A stretch of 64,000 nt of DNA from Drosophila pseudoobscura (lineage: Eukaryota; Arthropoda; Insecta; Diptera; Drosophilidae): positions 16,244,001 to 16,308,000 of the forward strand of contig NC_046679.1 of assembly GCF_009870125.1 (NCBI RefSeq). The letters are read 5' to 3'. The stretch's first letter is position 1. Each line of letters starts with the position of its first letter. Position numbers and translations under genes: made by a program. Below the pieces are notes generated by a model. It saw only the letters and a program-made list of their open reading frames with translations, made no database searches and was not told the origin of the DNA. Below, in pieces: positions 1 to 11,932 of this stretch.

Positions 1-392
1 ATATTATTTTTAATTACGGTTTTAATAAATATTTCCTTTGTCAATTAACAACACAAACTGAGGGCTGGCCCTCACGGCATCACAAAAAAAAGGGAACAAA
101 TTAAACAGAAGTTGGTCGCAGAAAAATATAGCATGGAGAAAATAATTCTTTGCGCTACCTAATCACATTTTGTCGACTTGTTAACCAAGTCCTGACTCCA
201 CACACCCACATCTACTCTTACTCATCACAGAAATTCCTCAGAGCATGACTGGCAAGAGACAAAACAATTTAATTAAACAAATCAGAGCCAGGCCAGAGCC
301 ACAGCCCCAAGAAAGAAACGTTCCTTTGCATGTTGTACTCGTAAAGCAAGGAATTTATATTTATTTAATACTTCCTGTTTCTCCTTTTACAG
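1..392 (+). other. Intron 3' portion of a gene that begins left of the window
   Basis: AT-rich noncoding sequence ends in a pyrimidine-rich tract followed by AG at 391-392, a good splice acceptor for the coding exon that starts at 393. I see no coding signal in the stretch, so I read it as the end of an intron whose donor lies outside the window. The intron assignment is inference from the acceptor and the following exon. Confidence 0.5.
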
Positions 393-447
393 CGAGGATT
401 ACTATGGCGATGTAGACCTGAAGGCCCTGAAAAAGTTGGGCTTTTAA
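393..447 (+). CDS. Terminal coding exon of an unidentified plus-strand gene (partial)
   Basis: After the acceptor AG at 391-392, one base (C393) completes a split codon and the frame then reads EDYYGDVDLKALKKLGF followed by TAA at 445-447. The short peptide is charged and ends in a hydrophobic LGF. Its exon structure (polypyrimidine tract, acceptor, brief coding tail, long noncoding sequence after the stop) is typical of a fly last exon. I do not recognise the protein family from 17 residues. The rest of the gene is upstream of the window. Candidate poly(A) signals on the plus strand are ATTAAA at about 1205 and AATAAA at 1491-1496, which would give a 3' UTR of roughly 0.8-1.1 kb. The exon could also be a chance open stretch, since it is short. 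Confidence 0.5.
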
Positions 448-3170
448 AAATACTCGTATAGAGAAACACCAACACCAACACCAACACATACTCGTACAGA
501 ATGTAAGTCATAAAGAGGTTGAGGCCTGAAAGTCAATGCAAGGCAGGCAACAGGAGAGGCGACAAAAGGAGCAGCAGCCCGTAGCAAAGGATGGATCAGG
601 AGGAAACCACAATAACAGTGGGCTTAAAATGCTTGCCACACACACTCACACACATAGACAGACTTGCCACAAGCGTAAAGTATGCATACAGAATATACAA
701 GAATCGTACAGTTGACTTTAAAGACTGAGCACAAAAAAACACACCAGAAACCTACCCAGAAGCAGAAACCCAATGAAGAAATAGTCGATGCCTCCGCCAC
801 ATTTAAATGGAGGAAAAATCAACAAAGAAATAACGCTTGACCCCGTAGTCAATTACATTTTCTCTGATTCTAAATCTGAATCTGCCCGTTGCCCATAGAG
901 CGGAAGCCTTACGGTCGACTTAGGTTCGCCAAAAGCCTTTGATGAGCCAGCAGCGAGTTCCGCGAATTCCACATTTACCACAGCGGCCGCCACAAAAGTC
1001 AAATTTAACTTATTTAACTAAATACTCAGAAACCGCATACATACCTACCCCTCACGCTATAATAACTTCCAATGTATTGTACATATATAGAGATTCAGTT
1101 TAGGTTTAAGTTTGCATATAAATGAACAATGCATGAACGACTTATATAAATAGCCTTTTTTTTTTTGGTGTATTTCTCCACTAGGTAGAGTAAGTATTGA
1201 GTGCATTAAACTTATTTCAGTGCTAATCTGGAGAACAATCGGTATGTACTCGTATATTTTAATCAAATGGATCGGATTTTTCATTAGGTCAGCATCCAAC
1301 ACAGCCAGTCGGAGCGGACTGGCTTCTGGGCAGATTTCCAAATTTCCACAAATTCTTTTCCACAATTTACTATGTAACAACAACAACTGCTGTAGCAGTT
1401 TGAGCTGCTGCTGACCGCAAAACACAACACGCATACGCACTGTTTGCCAAGCAAATAACAACGAAAAGGCCTTAAACCAAAAAACAAGTAAATAAACTTA
1501 GGAATACAAAATATACAAACACACAAAATTGATAATTATTGAAAAGCTGGCCATCGGAGTGGGTTGGCGCTGCTGCTTGCAACACAATGGAAACGGCAGA
1601 CAAAGGACGCATGGGGAGCGGCTGGCAGCATGCATCAGGGGCAGCAGGGGGCAAAAGGCAAACTATAACGACGCACAAGTGCAACATTAGCCTATGAAAA
1701 GATTGAAAAGCATCCTACACACAGTTGGGGACAAAGGACAAGTGAATGTTGCAGCCAGCCTGCAACTATGCAACGAGAAGACATGCTGTTGCATGTTAAT
1801 TGAAATCAATAAGTGGAACACACTCCACTCACACACAAATACACACACACACAAACACAAGCCTGAACATTGCTGTACATTCAATGTATATCTGTCGGAC
1901 TCTGTGTCTGTGTGGTTACAATGGCGACCAGGCGCCATAGACACTGCAACAGCAACAACAACAACAAAAACAATGGAGCGCAGAGTAGCAAAAGAGGAGC
2001 CAGCACAAGAGCAGGAGCCACAGAGAGAGCAGCAGCAGTAGCAACAACACAATGGTTAGTTATCGAAGTAAATGTGGTAAAGTAAATTATTTGCCCAACG
2101 GCTAATGACAATGGCAATGGCAACAGCAACAACAACAACAACAACTTTCAGCATGAACTGCCTCGCCGAACAGTTGGGCAACCTCAGCCTCACCAATGCC
2201 AGCTCTCTCTCACATATCCCTTTTTTATTTATTATTTAGGCAGATGGCAGTTGCATTTTTCTCCATTGCCAGCTGCTGCTGCTGCTGCTGCCGCTACATT
2301 AGTTGTGGACCTGGCCAGACGTAAATTATGCATTGTTATTTTTAGAATATTTCCACCTAAGCCCCATTCCCTCTGATGCGGATGCGGACAGTTCCGTTCC
2401 GTTCCGTTCCGTTCCAGTGTTGTCTTGCCTTGACTAGACCGGCCTTTCCTGGCTGCAGCGACGTGATGGCAATTACTCCAACTCCAACACCGACAAGGAC
2501 TCTGGGCCTCGGCCTGACGGCGCACACAGGACACCCAGCAACAACAACTGCCGCAATGCAGTCGCATGTAGTTGCTGCTGCAAATGGCTCGTATAACGTG
2601 CAAAAACTGCAACTGCAACAACAAAGCAAAACACGGCCAGTACCAGAAGTAGCAGAGGGTGAAGCAGAAGCAACACAGGCAGAGGCAAAGGCAGTGGCAG
2701 TGGCAATAGCAATACACGGCAAATGGCAGCAAAGAAAATTATGCTTGCAATAACATTTACATGTCTGCGTGTCCGAGTATTATCTTTGTAAGTGTGTGCC
2801 AAATTTATATGCCAATAGTCGCTTGTGGTGGCCAACAAGCCAGAGGACACACATTTTCATTTTAAACATTTTCCCCGGCTCAACATTAAAAGAGGAATAA
2901 CAAATAATTGAAACGAGAATAGACAGCGCGTATAACTGGATGTGGGCCAGAGGGTAATCAAAATAAGTGCAGTCCATTCATGTATCCATATTAAAAGTAA
3001 AGGTAAGCTGATATTCAGAGTCAGTCATGGGTCTGGGTCCAGTCCGAGCAAAAAAGTAAAAACTTTAGCCTTACAACGGACCAGAGTCAATAAGTTTTGA
3101 AAGCACCTGTAAATGGAGTAATTTATAAATACAAATATAAGTTTATAAATGGTATATAAAGCTCTTTTTA
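448..3170 (+). other. Presumed 3' UTR followed by intergenic DNA rich in simple repeats
   Basis: The first kilobase is probably the 3' UTR of the exon ending at 447. The remainder holds a CA-rich tract around 1825-1860, CAA/CAG-type runs around 1948-2045 and 2115-2145, a CTG run at about 2272-2290 and five tandem GTTCC units at 2391-2415. Open frames overlap on both strands here and simply reflect triplet repeats (poly-Gln/Ala/Leu). I see no gene. Confidence 0.5.
2391..2415. repeat. Tandem GTTCC pentamer, five copies
   Basis: Five uninterrupted GTTCC units can be read directly. This is a short perfect minisatellite in noncoding DNA with no evident function. Confidence 0.85.
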
Positions 3171-3174
3171 CTTT

Positions 3175-3190
3175 AAGTGCACGTGCACTT
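3175..3190. promoter_or_regulatory. Perfect 16-bp palindrome centred on a CACGTG E-box
   Basis: The sequence AAGTGCACGTGCACTT is identical to its reverse complement and contains CACGTG at 3180-3185. CACGTG is the canonical site for bHLH dimers such as Clock/Cycle and Myc/Max. The 16-bp symmetry exceeds what a plain E-box needs. A TATATAA-like run lies just upstream (about 3153-3160). Function is inference; no gene start is visible nearby. Confidence 0.35.
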
Positions 3191-3822
3191 GAAAATTGCA
3201 CACCAGCATGCCGGAGCAGAGAGGACCTTTAATGTGGTTCCGATAATTTTTTTTAAGATTTTTATCCTGGCATATCATAGCTCTCCCCTCTCTGATTTCT
3301 CCCAAGCTTATCGACAACTGGCAGGACTTCACTGTCCGCTCAAGTCATCTTAGTCATTGGTCATCAAAGCCAGGCCCGGCTTGATTCAATAAAAATTGGC
3401 TTCCTCCATTGGCCTCCATTGTTAAGCGGGCCACTAATGCGGCACCGTCGGCAAGTACTTTTCCGAATAAGTGGCAGCAGAGGCAGAAGCATGGCTGTGG
3501 CTGTGTCGCTGCAGGTCCTTGCTCAAGGGGCCTCCTTCACTGCTTCTGCTCCTGCTCCTGCTCCTGATATTTCTGGTGCGCGGAATGCAATGACAATGTT
3601 CGGCGCTCAGGGTGGGAGTTGTTCGGTGTTCAATGTGCTTCATGACAACGACGCGAAGCCGGGGCCAGGCATTGCTTATTTTTATTTGCCTGGCCAGGAC
3701 TAATGCCCGGGCTAGAGCAACAACAACAACTGCTGCTGCTGCTGCTGCTAGCAACAACATGCAATGCGCTCTAACGCCCTTATCCTTGTAACGACTTTGG
3801 CGATGCTGTTGCTGCCGTGGCC

Positions 3823-3870
3823 GTTGGCATTGCCGTTGCCATTGCTATTGCTGTTGCTGTTGCTGTTGCC
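3823..3870. repeat. Imperfect hexamer array (GTTGCT/ATTGCC type), eight units
   Basis: Eight consecutive six-base units vary only at positions 1 and 6 (GTTGGC, ATTGCC, GTTGCC, ATTGCT and so on). This is cryptically simple sequence of a kind common in Drosophila noncoding DNA. No reading frame around it is convincing as a gene. Confidence 0.7.
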
Positions 3871-6800
3871 ACCGTGGCTGCTGCTGCGCTTTTGCGGTTG
3901 ACCGCATTTGCTCGGAAAAATCTGTTGCTGCCAAAGTATGGCCACTGCCGGAGCTGCTCTTGACCGAGTGGAGCTATAAATATCTGCGATAGCGAAATGC
4001 AATTACGTGGCAACAATGAATACAGCAGAATACAGCAGCAGCGATTGCTCGCTTGGTCGCCACTCCACTCCCCATTCGATCTATTCGACCCGCTCTTCCT
4101 ATACCCATCCACCACATCCGGCAATTGACAATGATGATGTGTACGTAGTTTTTTGTCTTCTCCGCTCTTTATGCGAGCACAGACAAGAAGGACTCCTCCT
4201 AGTGGGATATGGGGTGAATGGGGGATATGGCATTTTTCTACAACATTTTGTAGGGCGGTCCGGTCTCTCAAGAAGCGATACACGCGATGGTCGTGGCTTC
4301 AGTCCAGTCCAGCATTGGCTACGTTTTGGTGAATTTATGTGCTCTTCATGGAGAGTTCAATGGTGGCTATCATAAAATATTGAAACTGACAAGCAACGCA
4401 CTGAGAATGGGGCAAGTACGAGTAGCGAGCAGCCAAAAGCGCTAGAAACTCGGAAATACTCGCAAAGTAAGGGCTGGCTGTAATACAAATATATTCCATA
4501 GAAGAATTTTGATCAACTTACAACCTTAATGATCCCAGAAGTGTATCCACCATTATTTTATTTCCTCGCATCGGACCCACAATGCGTAAAAGAGCGCTTC
4601 TGAAAGGTCCGGTCATCTGGCAAATAATGGACCACAAAGTAATTGCCAGAGGACCTCGACTGCTAGCATTTCGCCGCTTTGGCTATTAACTCAACGCATA
4701 CCGAAAATAGTCGAGGCGACCACCGCTACCACATTCCGGGGGTCAGTCCCGATCCTGGGGGCCATAAAAACGGCAATTTTTCCAGTTGTCAGCGGCAAAT
4801 GCGTGGCTTAAGTTACGGCGATTGGCTGACAGTTGACACCCCAGACGACCTAGACGCATAATTACATTCCCCGCTTTTGTAACAGTCCCGGCTCCCGCTC
4901 TCTCTAGATCCGTTCCGTTCAGGTCCACGCCCACGCCCACGCCCACATGCCACAGCAATTGTAAGTCATTTGAAAACAATTTTGATTATATTTTTTCCAA
5001 ACGATTTCACAAATCCGCTTTATGCCCAAACCCAACCCCGAAATCAGGGCAGAGAAAAAAGTGCGTTTTGCGTATGGGTAGTTAACAACATGCCCCATAA
5101 TAATAACATACATTTCCAGCGTTTTCCCAGCTTTTCTTCCTCTATCCATCCCCTGGAAAAATAAGTGTTTGCTGTAAACGACCTTAAAAAACGAAAGCCA
5201 ACAGCTCCAGAGACGCGGCTAAGGAGGCAGAGACGAGTGGCAAAAACAAACAGAAATGCCAACACATATAAAATCAAAAGCGAGCCGACAACCATCCTGC
5301 TTCCTATTCCATTTTTTTCCTTTGGTTCTGGTTTTGTATACCTTAGCCGATGGTACTTCGACTTTGACCAGACGTTTGCATCATTCGAGGCGGCAAAAGT
5401 TGTTCGAAAATGGTTAGAAGAATATCGGCCATCGCGGAGTATATGTAGAAAAGTGTTTCCGAATTGCAAAATCATATGACTGGATCAAACAGCTGCCATC
5501 TGAACGATGGATCTTTGAGGGTATCAATATTCTCGGTAGTGGACTTCAGTCTTCCTTTCGTGTTTCGTTTCTAGTACGGTTGTCGAGGCAAATTACAAGT
5601 AACAAGCAAAAGTTCACACAGGCTGCTTGGCCATCGTCGGGTAGGATCGGACAGCAGCAACAGGAACAAAAAAAATACCCCAGAAATGTGCGTAGCATTA
5701 GCCGTAGTCGACTTGATTTTGATCGCTTCAATGAACATTAATACAGAGGGAAAGGAAAGGGAATAGCACGATGGGTAGGCCTGGTGATTGGGGTGAGGGA
5801 GGGGGAGATTGAGCGGGGCGGAGCAGATTGCTTAAGTAGACGCTTGTTTACATGCATACATTTGTATTTAGCTTGTGCCCAAAAGAAGCAGCAGAGCAGA
5901 CACTGCCGTGGAATAGTAAGTTCATACCCTTCGGCAGGAAGTTTATTAATGGTTTGTCCTAAAGAAGGACAGGATATTGAAAGCACAAAGCATGGATCGA
6001 TCTCATCAGATTGAAAACAATCTGCTCAAGTTACCCATCACCAATGTTTTGCCCTTATCCAGCTTTACGAGTATTCGTATGTGTATTTATCTAATATAGA
6101 GCACAGCCTAAAAGACTGGTAGGCCACGTTATTTTTGCTACACTCCAAATATTTTGTTATTTTTTCGAGACATCGTTTGCTTGGCAAATGAAGCCTACTT
6201 ATGGGGGATCTTGATTTGGCAGTGCGTAAACATTATACGTGTGCTTGTGTGTGCTTGTGTGTGTTGTATTGGTGGGCTTATTTCCGGCGTGGCATATCTC
6301 GCTTTAGATGCGTGCCACAGCAATCTCTTTGTGTTGCGTTTCGCGTTTTCCTGTCATAAATGCTGCCGCCGAACCTTTGTTACGTTTCCGTTTCACTTTT
6401 ATTTTAATAATTCACCCAGCATTTATGGTATGTACACACATACTTTTATTTATAAGTGCCTGCCGCAATGCCTACAACCTGCCTGCCATCCAGCCCAACA
6501 CCCCCCACCTGCCCATCCGACATCCCATTGTACACGTCATAAATCTCATTTTTTCCGTTTCCGTTCTGCCGCCCAATGCCCGCCCATCGTCCGGCCTTAT
6601 GGGCTCCGTTCTCCTTGGGTACATACGACTCGAATATATGGGTGTCCGTTGGGCCATCAATGTAAATTAAATAATTGCTAGAAAGATTCGCAAATGTCCT
6701 GACATCAAACAAGATAGTAGCCACTAACCTATTATTTGATTGCGTAAACTTCCAGCCTCAATCTCTGGCAACAAGTGCAATTTACAAAATTCCACTTTCA

Positions 6801-8210
6801 GGCCGTTAGCCCAATTTAAAATCTTCAAGTGAAAATTGCCCCCGAAGAATGTTTCTCTTCCTTTTCCCCAATTTGAGTGGGTATTATTTCCGACTCTTAT
6901 ACTTCCATTCAGCAGGAATTTCCCCTTGAAAAAAGAGTAAATTTCCCTTAAATGGCACTTGGACTGGAAGTAGTGACTCTCTCTCACTGAGTGAGTTCTC
7001 CTTCGCTCTCTATGTTCTCTATGTTGATGGGGGACTTTTTCTCTTTTTCTGCTACCGAGTCATAAAATAGACTTTGCTGCTGGTGCGGTGGCAGCTGTGT
7101 CCTGCCACTGGGAACATTTGTGGCCTACAATTGTATTGAGATTTCGGGGTACTTTAGTGAGTGAAAAGTTTGGTGGCAGTTGGATGATATCCGACTTCCC
7201 ACACCTGCCTCAATTGCCAGAACATTACCTGTTCTGTCGGCTGGGGATGGGGAGTGAATGAAGTGGGGTTTTTCTTAATTGTTCAATTATAATAGTTCAG
7301 CATCGATTTCACTTTAGAAAAGGGATTGGTATGGGACAGGGATTACTCTCCTCGTGTCATTTGTCATTTGTTCTTTTTCCTGTTTTTTTTTTGCGAATAT
7401 TTTTCACATTTGCATTTGTTAATTGGCCTTATTTGCTTTCAAACATGACCAATGGCGGTTTACTTTTTGCCCTCTTTTTCCTTTTGCCAGTGACATGGCA
7501 AATATATATTTTTGGATTCCGCTTCACTTTTGCATACTTAGCGGCGTCTGGGTGCGGCATTTGTGTCAAGGGATGACAAGTGCCCAAAACACCCAACAAA
7601 AGAGCAATACAACAATGGAGACGGCAATAGAGGGAGCCATCCCAGGCACAGAGAAAAAAGTTATGACACACCTACAGCATTTAATCTGGCGTCCTTGTAG
7701 TGGCTCTCTCCGTCCAGTGAGTGATAACCATCAATCAAGCTGCTGCTGCCGGGCTCGGGCCGCCCTGGTTAGATGGTAGGCGTTACAACGGACGACGCTG
7801 GCTTTTGCCGGAGTTGCCCTCGCCGTCGCAGTCCTTTGTCATGGAGGAGTTCATTTCAATCATTAGCGTGCCAAGTCAGGCAGCTCCTGTTGATGCTGTC
7901 AAATTAATAAAGAGCACTGTCCGACCAAGGGTTTTGGTTTGGTGGGTTTTGTAAGGGCGGAGTAGACAGCCGTTCTATGCCTATTGCCAGCCTCCCATGA
8001 GGCTCCCCTCTCCCATTACCAATCCCCCACACACGCTCTAAGTCAGCGCAGCGTATACGCTGCTGTAGTCCGGCCCTAGCGCTCATAATGCCCATAAAAA
8101 ATTTGTCATCATTAGCCAGAGCGAATGACGATGACGGCCCAGTACGGCTTGAGTCTGCTTTTATGTGGCTGCTGCTAATCTATCAATGTGTGAGTTTCGT
8201 GCCGTGGCAG

Positions 8211-8236
8211 TGTGTGTGTGTGTGTGTGTGTGTGTG
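8211..8236. repeat. (TG)n microsatellite
   Basis: An uninterrupted TG run of about 13 units can be read directly. Confidence 0.9.
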
Positions 8237-8674
8237 AGGGGCCACTTTAAAATATTGCCCTGCCTCGGCCCTTTTTGATGCATATTAGTCAAGAGCTTAA
8301 AGCGTTCGATTGATTGATTATGCTTTCGGAGGGGGCCTTGGTCAAAGGTTTCGACGCTCTTTAAGGCTTTAAGCTGGCCATTAAGGTTATTAAATATGCT
8401 TCTTTGTTCTGCTCCAACGTGTGAGTGTGCTCGTGTTCTGGTGTCGGCGGACGTATGTGTGCTATTAGAAAAGATAATGGATTGCGAATATTAATTTCTT
8501 TGCATGACGAAAAGAATCAACAAAGAACAATGCGTTTAATCTTTATAGACACGCAGCTTTGCGGGAGCAGAGCAGAGCGAAGCAGGGGAAAGCCGAGAGC
8601 AAGAGTTGGAACGGACAATACGTTGTGCCAATAATGATAACCGGAAGCCATTAAAGGAAGTTTCAATACAAGAA

Positions 8675-8694
8675 ACACACACACACACACACAC
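8675..8694. repeat. (AC)n microsatellite
   Basis: An uninterrupted AC run of about 10 units lies in noncoding DNA. Confidence 0.9.
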
Positions 8695-10514
8695 GCATGA
8701 GTGGTTCTATAGGCAGCTTGAGGCATTCTTCCTTTCCTTCCTCTTTCTCCCTCTCTGTATTGCTGCGTATGTGTGTGCGTGAGGATGTTTTTGTTGCTGT
8801 TGCTGTGTCTGTTGTTTGCCTTCCATTCCCACATTGCATCGTGGTCGTCGTCGGCAGCAGCGGCAATATTGTAATTTTTATTCCTCTTTGTGCCATTCAT
8901 GCGGCAAGGCGGCAAAGGCACAGAACCACCAAAGGAAGCCGGGGCTGCCAGTCGAGCGTTCAATTCCCTTTCAATACGGAAGTAAGTAGAGGTGGGCGGA
9001 AGGATCCAGGCGAAAGCCGCACACGCACCTTGCAATCTTGCTAATGTTTTTCTATACTGGAAGGCAGCAGCGCGTCTTAAGATTGCCGACGCTGCCTTGA
9101 CTGCAGTTTGTTCTGGGCAAACAGCCGCCAGGGCAATGCGGAAGTCAAGCAGGAACAGAGGCGATCCGACCCTGGCTTAGGTTCTGACATCGGCTATGGC
9201 ATACGGCATGCGGCATCCACATCCGCAGTGGCATGTTATGCAGCATGTCAGGCAGACAATTGACTTGGCTGCGCGAGGCTTTCAGGTGGGCGGCCCGAGC
9301 AGGAGGAGGTATTCGGAGTGCGGGCCCCATCAATGGCACTCGCATTTTCAATTGATTAAACATCAAACACACACACACACTCGCACACGCGCACACATTC
9401 CGAAAAGCATGTAACGATGTGTGTGTATAGGTTGCATTTTTTACGTGCCGCAACGCAAAAATGTCTGAGAATATTATACGAAAGCATTATGATGATGCCG
9501 ATATACTCGCACAATATGAAATTCCATTGCATTTTATAGGCTGGAGGCAACCAAGAAGAGAAAAAGTCACACACACAAACACACGGAAACACGGATACAG
9601 AAGCACTCACACAATGGCAGGCAGTAAAAACCTGCGGCAGGCCATTGTGAGGCATAAACAAAAGATGTGCAGCAGATGGAAGGGCGGAGCGAAGCAGCTG
9701 TATCGGCCAGAATAACAAAATACCGCAGACAAAAACCGAAAGCTGTTGGAGCGTGCAAAAGGTGAAGAGAGGCCCCCGCCCAGTCCCCAGCTTTAGTCCA
9801 AGTCCCCAACTCGGGCTTAGGCTGGGAAAACTACAAGTACAAGTGAGTAGTTTTCCTGGGGATTGGCCTTTAGAAATGTGGCAAAGTAAAATTTATAGCT
9901 TGGAAATTAATAACAAAGGGCACACAATGAAACAGCAGCAGCAGCGGCAGCAATGGGAGGGTGTGGGAAAGAGGATGAGAGAATGGCCGCCCTCACCGAT
10001 GCGGTGACTAATAACGTTCCGCACTATGAAGTGTATTAGACAACAGTGCGTATGATGAATGCTATCGAAAGAGTCTCGAAACAAAGGCGAATAATTGTGT
10101 GCGAAATGGGTAGCGAAAAAGAGACTGATAGACCAGGAACAAAGAGAACGAAAGCAAACTATATTGTATTATTATTGGATGGTCGGATAACCCAAAGCGA
10201 AATAGTCTTTCTTTCTTTCTTTTTATCTCTTCCCTTTGCACGCCCTTTGTTGAGCAACAATGAGAAACACCTGAATGGTGGTTTCCATATAGAATATGGA
10301 TGCATAACTTAGATTAAAGTAGAACCCAACGGCTTCTGAAATATCAGGTGGAAGGTTCAATCAAAGTGATAGAGATAATATGCAGTTGTTAACACGAAAT
10401 TGCTCCGATTAAAAAATCAATTTCCATTTCTGTTTAATATCGCTGTAAACGATAATTATCCAGTAATGTGGATAATTGCTGTGAACTTTCAGTAAAAACA
10501 AATAGATGTTGTCC

Positions 10515-10549
10515 TATATAAGCGCAAACCTTTGACGTATCCTTCAGTT
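10515..10549 (+). promoter_or_regulatory. TATA box and initiator of the odorant receptor gene
   Basis: TATATAAG at 10515-10522 is followed by TCAGTT at 10544-10549, a perfect match to the Drosophila initiator TCAKTY. The initiator A at 10546 lies 31 bases after the first T of the TATA box, the canonical spacing. Transcription would start at 10546 and leave an 18-base 5' UTR before the ATG at 10564, which has a good fly start context (CCACC before ATG). A TATA + Inr promoter fits a narrowly expressed gene. The start site is inferred from motifs only. Confidence 0.75.
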
Positions 10550-10563
10550 ACGAGTAGTCCACC

Positions 10564-11932
10564 ATGAGCAGTCCTGTGGCAGTGAATCCAGCCAAGCGCT
10601 TTCGGCAGCTAACCAAAAACATTAACATCTGGACCAATCTCTTGGGGGTTGATGTTCTGGCCCCTAAAGTGAAGTTCAATTACCGCACCTGGACCACAAC
10701 CTTTGCAATTGTCAACTACACAGGCTTCACAATCTTTTCGATGGTCGACAATGGCGGCGACTGGCGAGTGAGCCTGAAAGCCAGTCTGATGATGGGAGGC
10801 CTGTTCCATGGCTTGGGAAAGTTCTTAACTTGTCTGCTGAAGCAGCGGACCATGAAGAGACTCACCTTTTTTGCCTGCAACATATATGAAGAGTACGAGG
10901 GAAAGTCAGAAGTACATTATCGAACGCTGGACATGAACATCGATCGATTGCTGGGCTTAATGCGAGGCATACGCAACGGATACATGGCCACGTTTTTGCT
11001 AATGACGATCCTTCCTATGGCAATGCTCCTGTATGATGGCACTCGGGTCACTGTGATGCAGTACCAAATCCCTGGGCTGCCGCTGGAGAACAACGTCTGC
11101 TACTCGATCACCTATCTCATTCAGTTGGTGACAATCGGTGTCGCCGGCTGCGGTTTCTATGCCGGCGACCTGTTTGTCCTTCTTGGTCTCTCTCAAATCT
11201 TTGCGTTTGCGGACATTTTACAGCTCAAGGTTGACGACCTTAACGCTGCTCTGGACCGCAAGTCCGAGGCCAGAGCTCTGGTTAGTCTGGGTGCCACCAT
11301 AACAGGAGAGGAGCGGCGACAGGAGCTGCTTTTAGATTTGATCAAGTGGCATCAGCTATTCACGAAGTATGCAGAGAACATAGATAATTACAGGCTTACA
11401 GATTGCTTTTATATATTTTTTCCAGCTACTGCCACACCGTGAATGAACTCTACCATGATCTGATTGCCACTCAGGTGCTGTCGATGGCCGTGGCGGTGAT
11501 GCTCAGCTTCTGCATCATACTGACTAGTTTTCACATGCCATCGGCAATATATTTTTTGGTGTCAGCCTACAGCATGTCTGTCTATTGCGTTTTGGGCACC
11601 AAAATTGAATTCGCAGTCAGTTTTAGCATATCTATATGTATCCTATATCCTATATCCTTTATATTTCACAGTACGACCAGGTCTACGAGAGCATCTGCAG
11701 TGTGTCCTGGCAGGAGCTGAGCTGCGACCAACGCAAACTAGTGGGACCGATGATGCGGGAGGCACAGAATCCGCAAAGTATTAAACTTCTTGGCATCCTG
11801 CCGCTGTCCGTGAGAACCGCTCTGCAGGCAAGTCGGTGACAAGCCATCGAGAGTCCGACTAATGCAATTTGTTTGCAGATAATAAAACTCATTTACAGCC
11901 TGTCCATGATGATGATGCAGAATCGCACTTAG
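10564..11932 (+). CDS. Odorant receptor, seven-transmembrane insect Or family (Or83c/Or67d-like), four exons
   Basis: Exons 10564-11366, 11426-11615, 11672-11827 and 11879-11932 join in frame to give 400 aa, the usual insect Or length (about 370-420). Such receptors are membrane ligand-binding subunits of an odour-gated cation channel made with the co-receptor Orco in sensory neuron dendrites. Visible family features are hydrophobic segments near residues 44-60, 74-91, 138-157, 179-203, 284-303, 305-325 and 373-393, the KWHQLFTNY stretch before the late helices (residues 261-269), and the C-terminal TALQIIKLIYSLSMMMM helix (380-396), the most conserved part of insect Ors. Introns 1 and 2 are GT-AG (59 and 56 bp). 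Intron 3 (51 bp) is GC-AG. Codon phases match at every junction (N268 spans intron 1). The GDL and LQLKVDDLN segments (201-226) remind me most of Or83c, and Or67d is a relative; I recall this rather than having aligned it, so I give no symbol. No disabling change is seen. A broken partial copy lies 1.4 kb downstream. Confidence 0.93.
11828..11878 (+). other. Intron 3 of the receptor gene, GC-AG type
   Basis: CAG before the junction is followed by GCAAGT, the standard context of the rare GC donor class. The 51-bp intron ends in TTTGTTTGCAG and contains CTAAT at about 11859-11863 as a branch-point candidate. Using it restores the conserved ALQIIKLIYS end of the protein. No GT donor nearby does so in frame. 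Confidence 0.8.

Larger units (their letters stand above)
3191..10514. other. Intergenic DNA, no gene recognised
   Basis: About 7.3 kb with no supported coding exon. It contains a hexamer array at 3823-3870, a CCACGC repeat at 4925-4946, a (TG)n tract at 8211-8236, an (AC)n tract at 8675-8694 and CA/GT-rich stretches near 9367 and 9570. Several overlapping open frames of 100-175 codons occur on both strands but are low in complexity and lack splice or start context. Some of this DNA may be regulatory for the receptor gene downstream. Confidence 0.5.

Noticed and set aside
6154..6681. A 175-codon plus-strand frame with many Cys, overlapping another 120-codon frame
   Set aside because: Two frames on the same strand and one on the other are open over the same bases, and the composition follows the local CT-rich sequence.
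8517..9035. A 172-codon minus-strand frame
   Set aside because: It runs through the (AC)n microsatellite (giving a THTH/VCVC run) and has no recognisable domain.
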